From contig JBMOGA010000012.1 of assembly GCA_049318625.1 (NCBI GenBank), positions 28,636 through 92,635 of the forward strand: a stretch of DNA of 64,000 bases. The letters run 5' to 3'. Source of the stretch: JBMOGA01 sp049318625. GTDB lineage: Bacteria; Pseudomonadota; Alphaproteobacteria; Rhizobiales; Hyphomicrobiaceae. This document shows, piece by piece, positions 33,892 to 43,429 of this stretch (its first letter is position 1; every line of letters begins with the position of its first letter). The notes under the pieces were generated by a model that did not search any database, had not been told where the DNA came from, and saw only the letters and a list, made by a program, of their open reading frames with translations. The position numbers and the translations under genes were made by a program.

Positions 33892-35895
33892 TCAGTTGTC
33901 CAGGAAGCTCCTGAGCTTGCGCGACCGGCTCGGATGCTTGAGCTTGCGCAGTGCCTTGGCCTCGATCTGACGGATACGCTCTCGGGTGACCGAGAACTGC
34001 TGGCCGACTTCCTCGAGCGTGTGGTCGGTGTTCATGCCGATCCCGAAGCGCATGCGCAGGACGCGCTCTTCGCGGGGCGTCAGCGAGGCGAGCACGCGAG
34101 TCGTCGTTTCGCGCAGGTTCGACTGGATCGCCGCATCGATCGGCAGCAGCGCGTTCTTGTCCTCGATGAAGTCGCCGAGGTGGCTGTCCTCCTCGTCGCC
34201 GATCGGCGTTTCGAGGCTGATCGGCTCCTTGGCGATCTTGAGGACCTTGCGCACCTTCTCGAGGGGCATGGCGAGCTTCTCGGCCAATTCCTCGGGCGTC
34301 GGCTCGCGGCCGATCTCGTGCAGCATCTGGCGCGAGGTGCGGACGATCTTGTTGATCGTCTCGATCATGTGGACGGGGATGCGGATGGTGCGCGCCTGAT
34401 CGGCGATCGAACGGGTGATCGCCTGCCGGATCCACCAAGTCGCGTAAGTCGAGAACTTGTAGCCGCGGCGGTACTCGAACTTGTCGACCGCTTTCATCAA
34501 GCCGATGTTGCCTTCCTGGATGAGATCCAGGAACTGCAGGCCGCGGTTTGTGTACTTCTTGGCGATCGAGATGACGAGGCGCAGGTTGGCCTCCACCATC
34601 TCCTTCTTGGCCTGCCGGGCCTCGCGCTCGCCCTTCTGCACGTTCTTGACGATCCGGCGGAACTCGGGGATCTCGAGGCCGGTCTCGGTGGCGAGCGTGT
34701 GGATGTCGGCGCGGATGATCTCGATCTGCGGGCGCTCGGTCTTGACGAGGTTCTGCCAGCCGCGCTTGCCGGCCTTGCCCATGCGCTCGATCCAGGTCTG
34801 GTCGAGCTCGTTGCCGTAGTACTCGTCGATGAAGTCGGTGCGCGCGACGCCGTAGCTGTCGGCGAGGCGCATCAGGCGCGCTTCGTAGCCGATCAGGCGC
34901 TTGTTGATGGCGTAGAGCTGCTCGACCAGGCTCTCGATGCGGTTGTTGTTGAGCGACAGGCTTTTGACATCGGTGACGATCTCCTCGCGGAGCTTGTCAT
35001 AGGCCTTCTGCTGCTGGCGCGTGCCCTGCTCGCCCGCGACCTGCTGCTCCAGCATCTTGTCCTGCTGCTTGCGGAGCTTCTTGTAGTTGCCGGCGATGCG
35101 GTCGAAGGTCTCGAGCACCTTCGGCTTGAGCTCGGCTTCCATGGCGGCCAGCGAGACGGCGTTCTCGTAGTCGTCCTCGTCGTCCATCTCGCCGCCGGCC
35201 GGCGGCTCGGCGCCGGGTTCGGCCTCGGCGTCCGGCTCCTGGCCATCGGCGGGCGCGAGGCCCGGTGGGGCAGCCTTCGCCTCCGGACCTTCGTAGGTCG
35301 CCTCCAGATCGATGATGTCCCGGAGCAGGACCTTGCCTTCGTTGAGCTCGTCGCGCCAGATGATGATGGCCTGGAAGGTCAGCGGGCTCTCGCAGAGGCC
35401 CGCGATCATCGCCTCGCGGCCGGCCTCGATGCGCTTGGCGATGGCGATTTCGCCCTCGCGCGACAGCAACTCGACCGAGCCCATCTCGCGGAGGTACATG
35501 CGGACCGGATCGTCGGTGCGATCGGTCGGCTCGGGCCGTGTCTCGGCGCGGGTCGGCAGGTTCTGCGGCGCCAGTGCGCGGCTCTCGTCCTCCTCGGCCT
35601 CCTCCGGCTCGGCGGCCGCCGGTGTGGCGTTCGGGTCCTCGCCCTCCTCGCTCTCCACGACGTTGACGCCCATCTCCGAGAACATCGCCATGATGTCCTC
35701 GATCTGCTCGGAGGTGACCTCCTCGGAGGGCAGAACCGCATTGAGTTCGTCGTAGGTGACGTAACCGCGGGCCTTGGCGGTCTTGATCAGGCGTTTGACC
35801 GCCTGATCCGAGAGATCCAGAAGGGGGCTGTCGCGCTCCGGGGCCTCGGCGCCGGTCGTGGCAGTGTCCTCGGTCCGCTGCGTGTTGGTGGCCAT
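33892..35895 (-). CDS. rpoD: RNA polymerase primary sigma factor RpoD
   Basis: The housekeeping sigma factor. The 667 residues include region 1.1 (LIKTAKARGYVTYDELNAVLP), region 1.2 (DDPVRMYLREMGSVELLSREGEIAIAKRIE), an acidic non-conserved insert rich in Glu/Ala, regions 2.1-2.4 (LRLVISIAKKYTNRGLQFLDLIQEGNIGLMKAVDKFEYRRGYKFSTYATWWIRQAITR), region 3 and region 4 (EEVGQQFSVTRERIRQIEAKALRKLKHPSRS). The ATG at 35895 is chosen over a TTG 15 bases earlier. It follows dnaG on the same strand but across an unusually long gap. Confidence 0.98.
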   Translation of the reverse strand: MATNTQRTEDTATTGAEAPERDSPLLDLSDQAVKRLIKTAKARGYVTYDELNAVLPSEEVTSEQIEDIMAMFSEMGVNVVESEEGEDPNATPAAAEPEEAEEDESRALAPQNLPTRAETRPEPTDRTDDPVRMYLREMGSVELLSREGEIAIAKRIEAGREAMIAGLCESPLTFQAIIIWRDELNEGKVLLRDIIDLEATYEGPEAKAAPPGLAPADGQEPDAEAEPGAEPPAGGEMDDEDDYENAVSLAAMEAELKPKVLETFDRIAGNYKKLRKQQDKMLEQQVAGEQGTRQQQKAYDKLREEIVTDVKSLSLNNNRIESLVEQLYAINKRLIGYEARLMRLADSYGVARTDFIDEYYGNELDQTWIERMGKAGKRGWQNLVKTERPQIEIIRADIHTLATETGLEIPEFRRIVKNVQKGEREARQAKKEMVEANLRLVISIAKKYTNRGLQFLDLIQEGNIGLMKAVDKFEYRRGYKFSTYATWWIRQAITRSIADQARTIRIPVHMIETINKIVRTSRQMLHEIGREPTPEELAEKLAMPLEKVRKVLKIAKEPISLETPIGDEEDSHLGDFIEDKNALLPIDAAIQSNLRETTTRVLASLTPREERVLRMRFGIGMNTDHTLEEVGQQFSVTRERIRQIEAKALRKLKHPSRSRKLRSFLDN

Positions 35896-36460
35896 GGGCT
35901 CAAAATCCAAGAGAGTGATGTCGACGATGCTGCGGACGATTGCCGCCGCGCGAGCCGGTGCCCAGAGGGCGCCCTAGGTATCGAAGAGCCGGAATCCGCT
36001 GACGGAGGACTGTGACGACCAGAGAAGATCGGGAAAGGTTCGTGCAGATGTCATGCAGGTGTGATGGCGCATCGCTTTCATCGCCCCCTCGCCCGGCGCA
36101 CTTCTGCGTCGAGCGCTCCGCTCCCAGTGCCATGCGCGGCGCAAGCCGGCTGCGTGTGCCTCGGACCCGTCAACACGGACCCGGCCGAAAATGCACTCCC
36201 GTCCGTCGCGGCACCGGGCCGACCCGGTGTCACGGCGATCCAAAGGCATTCCGGCCTAAATATGGGCGTTCGCAACACCGGTGGCCTGCCTCGCGTTGAC
36301 CTTGGTCGGCGCCAGCAGCAAAGGCTGGACGCAGGAAACACGCGGGCGGACTCGGGAAGGGCGGACGTCCTCTCCAAGCTCGATGAGCTTAAGTGGGTGG
36401 CTCGTTCCCGCATGTCAAGTCGGAATTTGGGACCGGGTGGTGCCGCCGATGGGTGCGTGG
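35896..36460. other. Long gap between dnaG and rpoD
   Basis: These 565 bases separate the dnaG stop from the rpoD start. I find no convincing gene: the open frames present are Arg/Ser/Pro-rich with no ribosome site or family resemblance. A perfect 6-base inverted repeat (AAGCTC-GAT-GAGCTT) lies at 36376-36390. GCCCATATTT, read on the minus strand near 36266-36257, recalls a heat-shock -10 element but has no -35 at the right distance. The length leaves room for one or more rpoD promoters. Confidence 0.5.
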
Positions 36461-38389
36461 TCATGCAACCTCACCGTCGGTGTCGGGTGCGGTCATGCGG
36501 GCAAGCTGCTGTTGCAACTCGGAGATTTGCTGGAAGGCCGATTCCGATAACGTGCGGTCGTAGTCGACCTGGGCGGCGGCCAGGGCACGGCGCAGCGAGA
36601 TCTGTTGCTCTTGCAGCGTGACGGCATGAAGGAAACCGCGCGAGACCTCCGTCGCAGGGGCGTCGGGGCGGGCAAAGCGGTCGGCGGAATGCGTGAAGGT
36701 CCGTGCCAGGGCCACCAGTGACGGCTCCAATCCGAGGCCGGTGAGGCGCCGCCCTATGGTTTCGGCGCTCAACGCCTCCTCGTCGGCGAGGAGGCCCATG
36801 ATGGCGTCGCGCAGGCGGCGGAGCGGCGGGCTCGACAACTCGAGATCGGCAATGCGCTCGGCGTGCTCTTCCAGCAACCACGGGTGGGCCAGCAGCGTTT
36901 TCAGGATCAGGCCTTCGCGGGCCGATCCCGCCTCGATGTCGCCCATCACGAGGCGGCTCTGGCGCAGAGCGGGGCCGGCGACCGGGCGCATCGCTGCGGG
37001 GTCGGGGCGGCGGCCGTCACCTCGCCGTGGCGCGTAGGGGTTTGGCGGATAGCGCTGGGCGAATCGGTTGCGGTCGCCGTCGCGCCGCGGTCCGGACTGA
37101 CCGCCGAGGGCGCCGCCGCCGCCCCACAGCTTTTGGAGCCGCTCGCGGATGTCGGCCTGGTAGAGGCCGCGGACGGTCTCGTCGGCGATCCGGCCGATAT
37201 CCTCCATGAGCTTGGCCGACAGGGCGGCGCGGCGCTCGGGCGTCGACCACTCCCCGCCGGCATAGGCGCGTTCGAACAGCACGTCGACCAGCGGGCGGGT
37301 ACGGTCGAGGACGGATCGCACCGCCTCGGGGCCCGACTGGCGCAGCAGGTCGTCCGGATCCAGGCCATCCGGCAGGAAGGCGAACTTGACGCTGGTGCCG
37401 GGCCTGAGATGGGGCAGCACGGTTTCGACGGCACGGAAGGCGGCCTTGCGGCCGGCGCTGTCGCCGTCGAAACAGAGGGTCGGCTCGGGCACGAGGCGCC
37501 ACAGCAACTTGACCTGATCCTCGGTGAGGGCGGTGCCGAGCGGGGCGACCGCTTCGCCGATGCCGGCCTCGGTGAGCGCCACCACGTCCATGTAGCCTTC
37601 TACGACGACGATGCGGCCGCGGTCGTGCGCCAGCGGCCGGGCGCGGGCGGCGTTGAACAGCACGCTGCCCTTGTGGAACAGCGGCGTTTCGGGGGAATTG
37701 AGGTACTTGGCCGGGGCATCGGGATCGAGCGCGCGGCCGCCGAAGGCGATCACCCGGCCCTTGAGGTCGGTGATGGGAAACATGACGCGGTGGCGGAAGC
37801 GGTCGTAGGAGACCGGAATGTCGTCGCCGGAGATCAACATACCGGACGTCGCCATCTCCGCCTGCGTGAAACCTTTGGCGGCCAGCATCTCCTTGAGCGC
37901 GGAGCGGCCGGGCGGGGCGTAGCCGAGGCGGAACGTGGCCAGCGTGGGGCGCGCCAACCGGCGGCGGTCGAGCAGGTAGGCGCGAGCCTCCTGACCCGCC
38001 GGACTTGCCAGATGCCCCTCGAAGATCTGCGCGGCGGCCTCCAGCAATTGATAGAGGCGGGTGCGCTCGTCCTCCCGCTCCTGATTGCGCACGTCGGGCT
38101 TGGGCAGCGGCACGCCCGCTTCGGCGGCCAGTTGCTCGACCGCCTCGGGAAACGACAGCCCCTCGGTCTTCATCAGGAAGGTGAAGATGTCGCCATGCTC
38201 GCCGGATGCAAAGCAGTGGTAGAATCCCTTCTGATCGTTGACGAAAAACGACGGGGACTTCTCGACCTTGAAGGGTGACAGGCCCTTGAATTCGCGCCCC
38301 GCCTTCTTCAGCGCGACCTTGCGTCCGACCACCTGGCTCACCAGGAGCCGGGCGCGGATGTCGTCGAGCACGGAGGGCGGGTAACGCAT
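36461..38389 (-). CDS. dnaG: DNA primase DnaG (zinc ligands mostly lost)
   Basis: DnaG makes RNA primers for replication. The 642-residue protein has the N-terminal CHC2-type domain, the TOPRIM catalytic core (VVVEGYMDVVAL with the catalytic Glu, and ALTEDQVKLLW...CFDGDSAGRKAA with the Asp residues) and a C-terminal helicase-binding region. In the zinc domain the expected Cys-His pair reads GLSPFKVEKSPSF, and the second pair reads YHCFASGEHGD. Only one of four canonical ligands remains. The ATG at 38389 gives the family start. Upstream is a divergent small gene rather than rpsU or yqeY. Confidence 0.96.
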   Translation of the reverse strand: MRYPPSVLDDIRARLLVSQVVGRKVALKKAGREFKGLSPFKVEKSPSFFVNDQKGFYHCFASGEHGDIFTFLMKTEGLSFPEAVEQLAAEAGVPLPKPDVRNQEREDERTRLYQLLEAAAQIFEGHLASPAGQEARAYLLDRRRLARPTLATFRLGYAPPGRSALKEMLAAKGFTQAEMATSGMLISGDDIPVSYDRFRHRVMFPITDLKGRVIAFGGRALDPDAPAKYLNSPETPLFHKGSVLFNAARARPLAHDRGRIVVVEGYMDVVALTEAGIGEAVAPLGTALTEDQVKLLWRLVPEPTLCFDGDSAGRKAAFRAVETVLPHLRPGTSVKFAFLPDGLDPDDLLRQSGPEAVRSVLDRTRPLVDVLFERAYAGGEWSTPERRAALSAKLMEDIGRIADETVRGLYQADIRERLQKLWGGGGALGGQSGPRRDGDRNRFAQRYPPNPYAPRRGDGRRPDPAAMRPVAGPALRQSRLVMGDIEAGSAREGLILKTLLAHPWLLEEHAERIADLELSSPPLRRLRDAIMGLLADEEALSAETIGRRLTGLGLEPSLVALARTFTHSADRFARPDAPATEVSRGFLHAVTLQEQQISLRRALAAAQVDYDRTLSESAFQQISELQQQLARMTAPDTDGEVA

Positions 38390-38585
38390 CTGCGGGAAGG
38401 GACCTCGGTGTTGAGAACGAAACGAGAGCTAAGCCGATTCGCCGGCAGGCAAGCGACGTGCGGGTGAACTGCGCCCGCTATCCACCGATGCTGCCGGGTG
38501 CCGACGGGGCCGGTTCCAAGTGACGGTCACGCTCGTCGAAACGGCAGTGGTTCAGTAGACATGGGGGCGCAATCCGGAGGCCGCC

Positions 38586-38834
38586 ATGTCCGATCCGCTC
38601 GACCCGTTGGTCCTCGATCTCGTGGAATGGATCGCGCGGTCGCCGCGCACGCAGGGTGAAGTGCTCGAAGTCTGGCGCACGTCCTGCCCGCGGCTCACGG
38701 TCTGGGAGGATGCGGTCGATCGCGGGTATGTCGCGCGCGGCGCGACCCGGGACACGGCTGTCCGGATCACGCCCGCGGGCGCGGCGTTCCTCGTTGCGCA
38801 CGGCCGGGCGGGCCCAACGCCGATGGTCGGTTGA
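38586..38834 (+). CDS. Small conserved winged-helix-like protein
   Basis: An 82-residue protein, MSDPLDPLVLDLVEWIARSP..., with WRTSCPRLTVWEDAVDRGYV in the middle and a short C-terminal strand (VRITPAGAAFLVAHG) typical of a small winged helix. GGAGG lies about 8 bases before the ATG, supporting a real gene. I recall similar short proteins as common in Hyphomicrobiales, without a known function. It is divergent from dnaG and convergent with sseA. Confidence 0.72.
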   Translation: MSDPLDPLVLDLVEWIARSPRTQGEVLEVWRTSCPRLTVWEDAVDRGYVARGATRDTAVRITPAGAAFLVAHGRAGPTPMVG

Positions 38835-38854
38835 CGCGCGTCGGCTGGCGCCGA

Positions 38855-39709
38855 TCAGCCCTTCACGACCATCGTTCCGGCCGTCTCCAGGCCCCACTCG
38901 CTCCACGAGCCGTCGTAGACGGCGACGTCCGGACGGCCGAGTCCGGCCAGTGCCAGGGCCAGCACCCCGGCAGTGACGCCCGAGCCGCAGGTGGTCACGA
39001 TGGGCTTGGCGGTGTCGACGCCCGCGGCCTGGAACACCGCCGCGAGTTCGGCCGGTGCCTTCAATGTGCCGTCGGCGTTGAGCAGCGTCGTGAAGGGTAC
39101 GTTGAGGGCGCCCGGCATATGGCCCGAACGCAGGCCGGCGCGGGGCTCGGGGTCGGCGCCCTTGAAGCGGCCGGCGCCGCGGGCGTCGACGATCTGCGCG
39201 CCCTTGCTGTCGAGCAGCCGGGCGACGTCCTCCTTGTCGCGGACGAGGCCGGCATGAAAGCGCGCGGTGAAGTGGCGCGGCTGGCGCGGCGGCGCCGGGC
39301 CGTCTTCGACCGGCAGGCCCTCGGCCTGCCACTTCTTGAGGCCGCCGTTCAGCACGACGACGTCCTCGTAGCCCATGGTGCGGAACATCCACCAGGCGCG
39401 GGCAGCCGAATAAAGACCGGGCGTATCGTAGACGACGATGCGGCTACCATCGCCGATGCCGAGCGCGCGCACCTGGCTCGCGAATTGCGCGGCCGACGGC
39501 AGCATGTGCGGCAGCTCGTTGGCGTGGTCCGAGATCTCCTCGATGTCGAAGAACAGGGCGCCGGGGACGTGGCCGGCGAGATATTCGGCGCGGGCGTTGC
39601 GGCCGGTGGTCGGCAGATGCAGGGTGGCGTCGAGCACGACGACGTCAGGTGCGGCGAGGTGCGCCGCGAGCCAGTCCGTCTCCACGAGCCACTTGAACGA
39701 TCCGGTCAT
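38855..39709 (-). CDS. sseA: 3-mercaptopyruvate sulfurtransferase (two rhodanese domains)
   Basis: The 284-residue enzyme moves sulfur from 3-mercaptopyruvate to an acceptor thiol or cyanide. Two rhodanese domains are visible: the first (about residues 10-140) lacks a catalytic Cys loop; the second (about 160-284) has the active-site loop TTCGSGVTAG. The CGSGVTA sequence is the mercaptopyruvate type, as opposed to the CRKGVTA of thiosulfate rhodaneses. It is the last gene of a cysK-alaX-sseA operon, 27 bases after the AlaX gene. Confidence 0.93.
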   Translation of the reverse strand: MTGSFKWLVETDWLAAHLAAPDVVVLDATLHLPTTGRNARAEYLAGHVPGALFFDIEEISDHANELPHMLPSAAQFASQVRALGIGDGSRIVVYDTPGLYSAARAWWMFRTMGYEDVVVLNGGLKKWQAEGLPVEDGPAPPRQPRHFTARFHAGLVRDKEDVARLLDSKGAQIVDARGAGRFKGADPEPRAGLRSGHMPGALNVPFTTLLNADGTLKAPAELAAVFQAAGVDTAKPIVTTCGSGVTAGVLALALAGLGRPDVAVYDGSWSEWGLETAGTMVVKG

Positions 39710-39736
39710 CGGCAGTCCTCCCTCGGAGCTTGTTGG

Positions 39737-40462
39737 TCATGCGAACGCGACGCGGATGCGACGGTTCATCTTGCCCTTTTTCTCGATCTTGGTGACGGCG
39801 ACGGCGCCGATTTCCCCGGTCCGGCGCACGTGCGTGCCGCCGCAGGGCTGGAGGTCGACGGCGCCGTCGGTGCCGATCACGACGAGGCGCACCCGGCCCG
39901 AGCCCATCGGCGGTTTGACGGCCATGGTGCGGACGAGCTGCGGGTTGGCCGCGAGTTCGTCGTCGGTGATCCAGCGCTCGGTGACCGGATGGTCGGCGCT
40001 GATCAGCGCCATGAGGTCGGCCGTCAGCCGGTCCTTGTCGACAGCGTCGGCATCGGTGATGTCGAAGTCGAGGCGGCCTTCGTCGGCGCCGATCTGGCCG
40101 CCGGTGACGGGAAACCGGACGAGGCTGCACAGCAGATGCAACGCGGTGTGCATCCGCATGTGGCGGTGGCGCGTCGGCCAGTCGAGCGCGAGGCGGACGG
40201 CCGTGCCGGGGGCCGGCGGATTGGCCAGCGGTTCGGCCGGAACGTGCGCGACCGTCGTCTTGTCGGCGTCGTAGACGGTGGTGGCGAGGGCGATCACGGA
40301 GCCGTCGGGCAGGGTCAGGGTGGCGCGGTCGCCAGGCTGGCCGCCGGCGCTCGGATAACAGACCGTGCGGTCGAGCACGATGGCGCCGCGCTCGGTGATG
40401 GCGGCGACGACGGCGTCGCAGGCTTCGGCATAGGCGTCCTCACGGAACAACAGAGTGGTCAC
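39737..40462 (-). CDS. AlaX-type alanyl-tRNA editing hydrolase
   Basis: The 241-residue free-standing editing domain is related to the AlaRS C-terminal part and clears mischarged Ser- or Gly-tRNA(Ala). An OB-like N-terminal barrel with CYPSAGGQPGD precedes the editing core. The zinc ligands are HMRMHTALHLL (two His) and LQPCGGTHV (Cys and His). The start is GTG at 40462, one base after the cysK stop, with GGAGGG upstream, so translation is coupled to cysK. Being co-transcribed with a cysteine synthase that consumes serine derivatives is a sensible context. Confidence 0.92.
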   Translation of the reverse strand: MTTLLFREDAYAEACDAVVAAITERGAIVLDRTVCYPSAGGQPGDRATLTLPDGSVIALATTVYDADKTTVAHVPAEPLANPPAPGTAVRLALDWPTRHRHMRMHTALHLLCSLVRFPVTGGQIGADEGRLDFDITDADAVDKDRLTADLMALISADHPVTERWITDDELAANPQLVRTMAVKPPMGSGRVRLVVIGTDGAVDLQPCGGTHVRRTGEIGAVAVTKIEKKGKMNRRIRVAFA

Positions 40463-40463
40463 T

Positions 40464-41507
40464 TCAACCCTCCGCCGACTCGAAGACGGTGGGGATGCTG
40501 CGGGTGGTGTCGAGCCAGCCGGGGACCGGCAGGCCCTTGGAGCGGAGAAAATCGGGGTTGAACAGCTTCGACTGGTAGCGTGTGCCGTAGTCGCAGAGGA
40601 TGGTCACGATGGTATGGCCGGGGCCGAGATCCTTGGCGAGGCGGATGGCGCCCGCGACGTTGATTCCCGAGGACGCACCGAGGCAAAGGCCCTCTTCCTC
40701 GAGAAGCCGGAACGTCGTGCTCACCGATTCGGTATCGTCGATACGGTAGGAGCGGTCGACGGTGATGCCCTCGAGATTGCGGGTGATGCGGCCCTGGCCG
40801 ATGCCCTCGGTGATGGAGGAGCCCTCGGCCTTGAGTTCGCCGGTCGTGTAATAACTGTGGAGTGCGGCGCCGGGCGGGTCGGCGAGCGCGATCTGGATGC
40901 TGGCGCGCTTGGCCTTGAGGGCGAGCGACATGCCGGCGAGGGTGCCGCCGGAGCCGACCGCGCAGCAGAAGCCGTCGATCTTGCCGTCGGTCTGCTGCCA
41001 AACCTCCTCGGCGGTCGTCTCGATATGGGCCTGACGGTTGGCCACATTGTCGAACTGATTGGCCCAGACCGCACCGTTCGGCTCGGTGCGGGCCAGCGTT
41101 TCGGCGAGGCGGGCGGAGTACTTCACGTAATTGTTGGGGTTCTTGTAGGGAACCGCCGGGACTTGGACCAGTTCGGCGCCGAGCAGGCGGAGGACGTCTT
41201 TCTTCTCCTGCGACTGGGTCTCGGGGATGACGATGACGGTGCGATAGCCGAGCGCGCGGCCGATCAGCGCGAGACCGATACCGGTGTTGCCGGCGGTGCC
41301 TTCGACGATGGTGCCGCCGGGGCGCAGCGCGCCGCGGCGCTCGGCATCGCGGATGATATACAGCGCGGCGCGGTCCTTGACCGACTGGCCCGGGTTCATG
41401 AACTCGGCTTTGCCGAGAATGGTCGATCCGGTTTCGTCGGAAGCCCGGCGGAGCCGAATGAGGGGCGTGCGGCCGACGGCGGCGGCCACGCTTGGCGCAA
41501 CGATCAC
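40464..41507 (-). CDS. cysK: Cysteine synthase (O-acetylserine sulfhydrylase)
   Basis: The PLP enzyme makes cysteine from O-acetylserine and sulfide. The 347 residues include GRTPLIRL, the PLP lysine in NPGQSVKDRAA, the substrate loop EGTAGNTGIGLAL and the phosphate-binding GSGGTLAG. It is somewhat longer than E. coli CysK (323), with a C-terminal tail after the LPVPGWL segment. The start codon is GTG at 41507, preceded by GAGGAGA. It is the first gene of the leftward operon with alaX and sseA. Confidence 0.93.
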   Translation of the reverse strand: MIVAPSVAAAVGRTPLIRLRRASDETGSTILGKAEFMNPGQSVKDRAALYIIRDAERRGALRPGGTIVEGTAGNTGIGLALIGRALGYRTVIVIPETQSQEKKDVLRLLGAELVQVPAVPYKNPNNYVKYSARLAETLARTEPNGAVWANQFDNVANRQAHIETTAEEVWQQTDGKIDGFCCAVGSGGTLAGMSLALKAKRASIQIALADPPGAALHSYYTTGELKAEGSSITEGIGQGRITRNLEGITVDRSYRIDDTESVSTTFRLLEEEGLCLGASSGINVAGAIRLAKDLGPGHTIVTILCDYGTRYQSKLFNPDFLRSKGLPVPGWLDTTRSIPTVFESAEG

Positions 41508-41798
41508 GGATGTGTCTCCTCGGGGCGTGGCTCGGACGGCCTCACGCGGGGCCGCTCAGGGCCGGGAAGCTAATGATGTCCCGGCGGGGCGGCAAGCGGG
41601 CAGCGATATGCCTCCACCGAGGCCGGATGGGAGCCGTGTTGTCCCCGCATTGAACGGGACCATTGATCTCGGCCGAATTTGCCAGATATATGTCCCTCGC
41701 ATCCCCTTGCGGCGCGGTGGCTCTTCGGCGTTCCCGTACTTTTCGGTCGACGTCCTGGACGTCGCGTGAGCGACGTACGTGCAGATGGCCGCAGGTCT

Positions 41799-41883
41799 GC
41801 GGGCGTGGCGGAACTGGTAGACGCACTGGATTTAGGTTCCAGCGGCGCAAGTCGTGGGGGTTCAAGTCCCTCCGCCCGCACCA
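41799..41883 (+). tRNA. tRNA-Leu (anticodon TAG)
   Basis: An 85-base tRNA. The acceptor stem GCGGGCG pairs with CGCCCGC, followed by A and an encoded CCA. The D arm is GGAACTGGTAGACGC and the anticodon loop ATTTAGGT carries TAG, reading CTA leucine codons. A long variable arm (GCGGCGCAAGTCGT), as expected for leucine, and the T arm GGGGGTTCAAGTCCCTC complete it. It lies 99 bases upstream of tig. Confidence 0.97.
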
Positions 41884-41982
41884 TGCCGCCGGCCGTCAGG
41901 GTTCATTTTTTTCGCTCGTTCCCAGGCGCCGGGAACCACGCGGACACGAGGTAGCAGGCGTCTGGTACGAGGCAATCAGGTC

Positions 41983-43332
41983 ATGGAAGTCATCGAGACG
42001 AGTAACGACGGGCTGAAGCGTCAGCTCAAGGTGGTGGTCGGAGCCGGCGAGCTCGGGGACCGCTTCACGGCGCGCCTCGATGAGATCAAGGATCGCGTCC
42101 AGATCAAGGGTTTCCGGCCCGGCAAGGTGCCGGTGGCGCACCTCAAGAAGGTGTATGGCCGCTCGCTGATGGCGGAAGTGCTGCAGCAGGCGGTGGAGGA
42201 ATCGAGCCAGAAGGCGCTGGCGGATCGTAACGAACGTCCGGCTATGCAACCGAAGATCGAGCTTCCCGAGCAGGCGGAGGAGATCGAGAAGGTGATCGCC
42301 GGTCAGGCCGATCTCTCCTACTCGATGAGCTTCGAGGTGCTGCCGAAGATCGCGATCACGGATCTCGCCCAGCTGAAGCTGGAGCGCCTCACCGCCGCCG
42401 TCGAAGACAAGGATATCGACAAGGCCGTCGACACGCTCGCCGAGCGCAACGTGAAGTATGTCGCCGAAGAGGGGCGCGCGGCCGGCACCGGTGATCAGGT
42501 CAGCATCGATTTCGTCGGCAAGATCGACGGCGAGGCATTCGAGGGCGGCACCGGTCAGGACGTGCAGGTGATCCTCGGCCAGGGCAATTTCATCCCGGGC
42601 TTCGAAGAGGGCATCGCGGGTGCCAAGGCGGGCGATCAGCGCACCGTCACGGCGACGTTCCCGGAGGCCTATTCGGTCGAGACGCTGAAGGGCAAGACGG
42701 CGACCTTCGACGTCACGGTCAAAGAAGTCGCGAAATCCGAGAAGCCGACGATCGACGATACCTTCGCCAGCTCGCTCGGGGCGGAGAACGTGGCCAAGCT
42801 GCGTGAACTCGTGTCGGCGCAGATCGGGCGCGAATACGAGCAGGCCGCCCGCAGCAAGCTGAAGCGGCAGCTTCTCGATGCGCTCGAGAAGGCGCACGAC
42901 TTCACGCTGCCGCCGACGCTGGTCGATTCGGAGTTCGCTGGCATCTGGCAGCAGGTCGAGCAGGGCTTGAAGCAGGCCGGCAAGACATTCGCCGACGAAG
43001 GCAAATCCGAGGACGAGATGCGCGTCGAGTATCGGGCCATTGCCGAACGGCGGGTGCGGCTCGGCCTCGTTATCGGCGAAATCGGCGAGCAGAACAAAAT
43101 CCAGGTCTCGCAGGACGAGCTGCGCCGCGCTCTGGTCGAGCAGGCCCGGCGGTTCCCGGGCCAGGAGAAGATGGTCTACGAGTACTACGAAAAGAACCCG
43201 GCGGCGCTGGCCGAGCTCAGGGCGCCGATCTTCGAGGACAAGGTCGTCGACTACATCGTCGAGCTGGCCCGTCCGACGGTCAAGACGGTGTCGAGTGAAG
43301 AGTTGCTGAAGCCGGAGGAGGATGCGGCATAA
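41983..43332 (+). CDS. tig: Trigger factor
   Basis: A ribosome-bound chaperone with prolyl isomerase activity that meets nascent chains at the exit tunnel. The 449 residues show the ribosome-docking signature GFRPGKVP (about residue 43), the FKBP-type domain (GDQVSIDFVGKIDGEAFEGG..., about 165-250) and the long helical C-terminal arms. The ATG at 41983 is chosen because the protein then opens with MEVIETSNDGLKRQ as expected. A hairpin GTTCCC/GGGAAC at 41918-41936 lies in the leader. It heads the tig-clpP-clpX-lon run. Confidence 0.97.
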   Translation: MEVIETSNDGLKRQLKVVVGAGELGDRFTARLDEIKDRVQIKGFRPGKVPVAHLKKVYGRSLMAEVLQQAVEESSQKALADRNERPAMQPKIELPEQAEEIEKVIAGQADLSYSMSFEVLPKIAITDLAQLKLERLTAAVEDKDIDKAVDTLAERNVKYVAEEGRAAGTGDQVSIDFVGKIDGEAFEGGTGQDVQVILGQGNFIPGFEEGIAGAKAGDQRTVTATFPEAYSVETLKGKTATFDVTVKEVAKSEKPTIDDTFASSLGAENVAKLRELVSAQIGREYEQAARSKLKRQLLDALEKAHDFTLPPTLVDSEFAGIWQQVEQGLKQAGKTFADEGKSEDEMRVEYRAIAERRVRLGLVIGEIGEQNKIQVSQDELRRALVEQARRFPGQEKMVYEYYEKNPAALAELRAPIFEDKVVDYIVELARPTVKTVSSEELLKPEEDAA

Positions 43333-43429
43333 GCGGAAGCCCCGCTTGCCCTTCCGGGCCCGGCCCCCGACATGATCTGCCGCCGTGTCCGATTCCAGGA
43401 CCGGCGGCCACCAGGAGAGAGACGAAGCG

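Noticed and set aside
33934..36015. 693-codon open frame on the plus strand across rpoD
   Set aside because: Antisense shadow of rpoD, an obvious codon-mirror artefact.
36078..36464. 128-codon frame on the minus strand in the dnaG-rpoD gap
   Set aside because: Arg/Pro/Ser-rich without family features or ribosome site.
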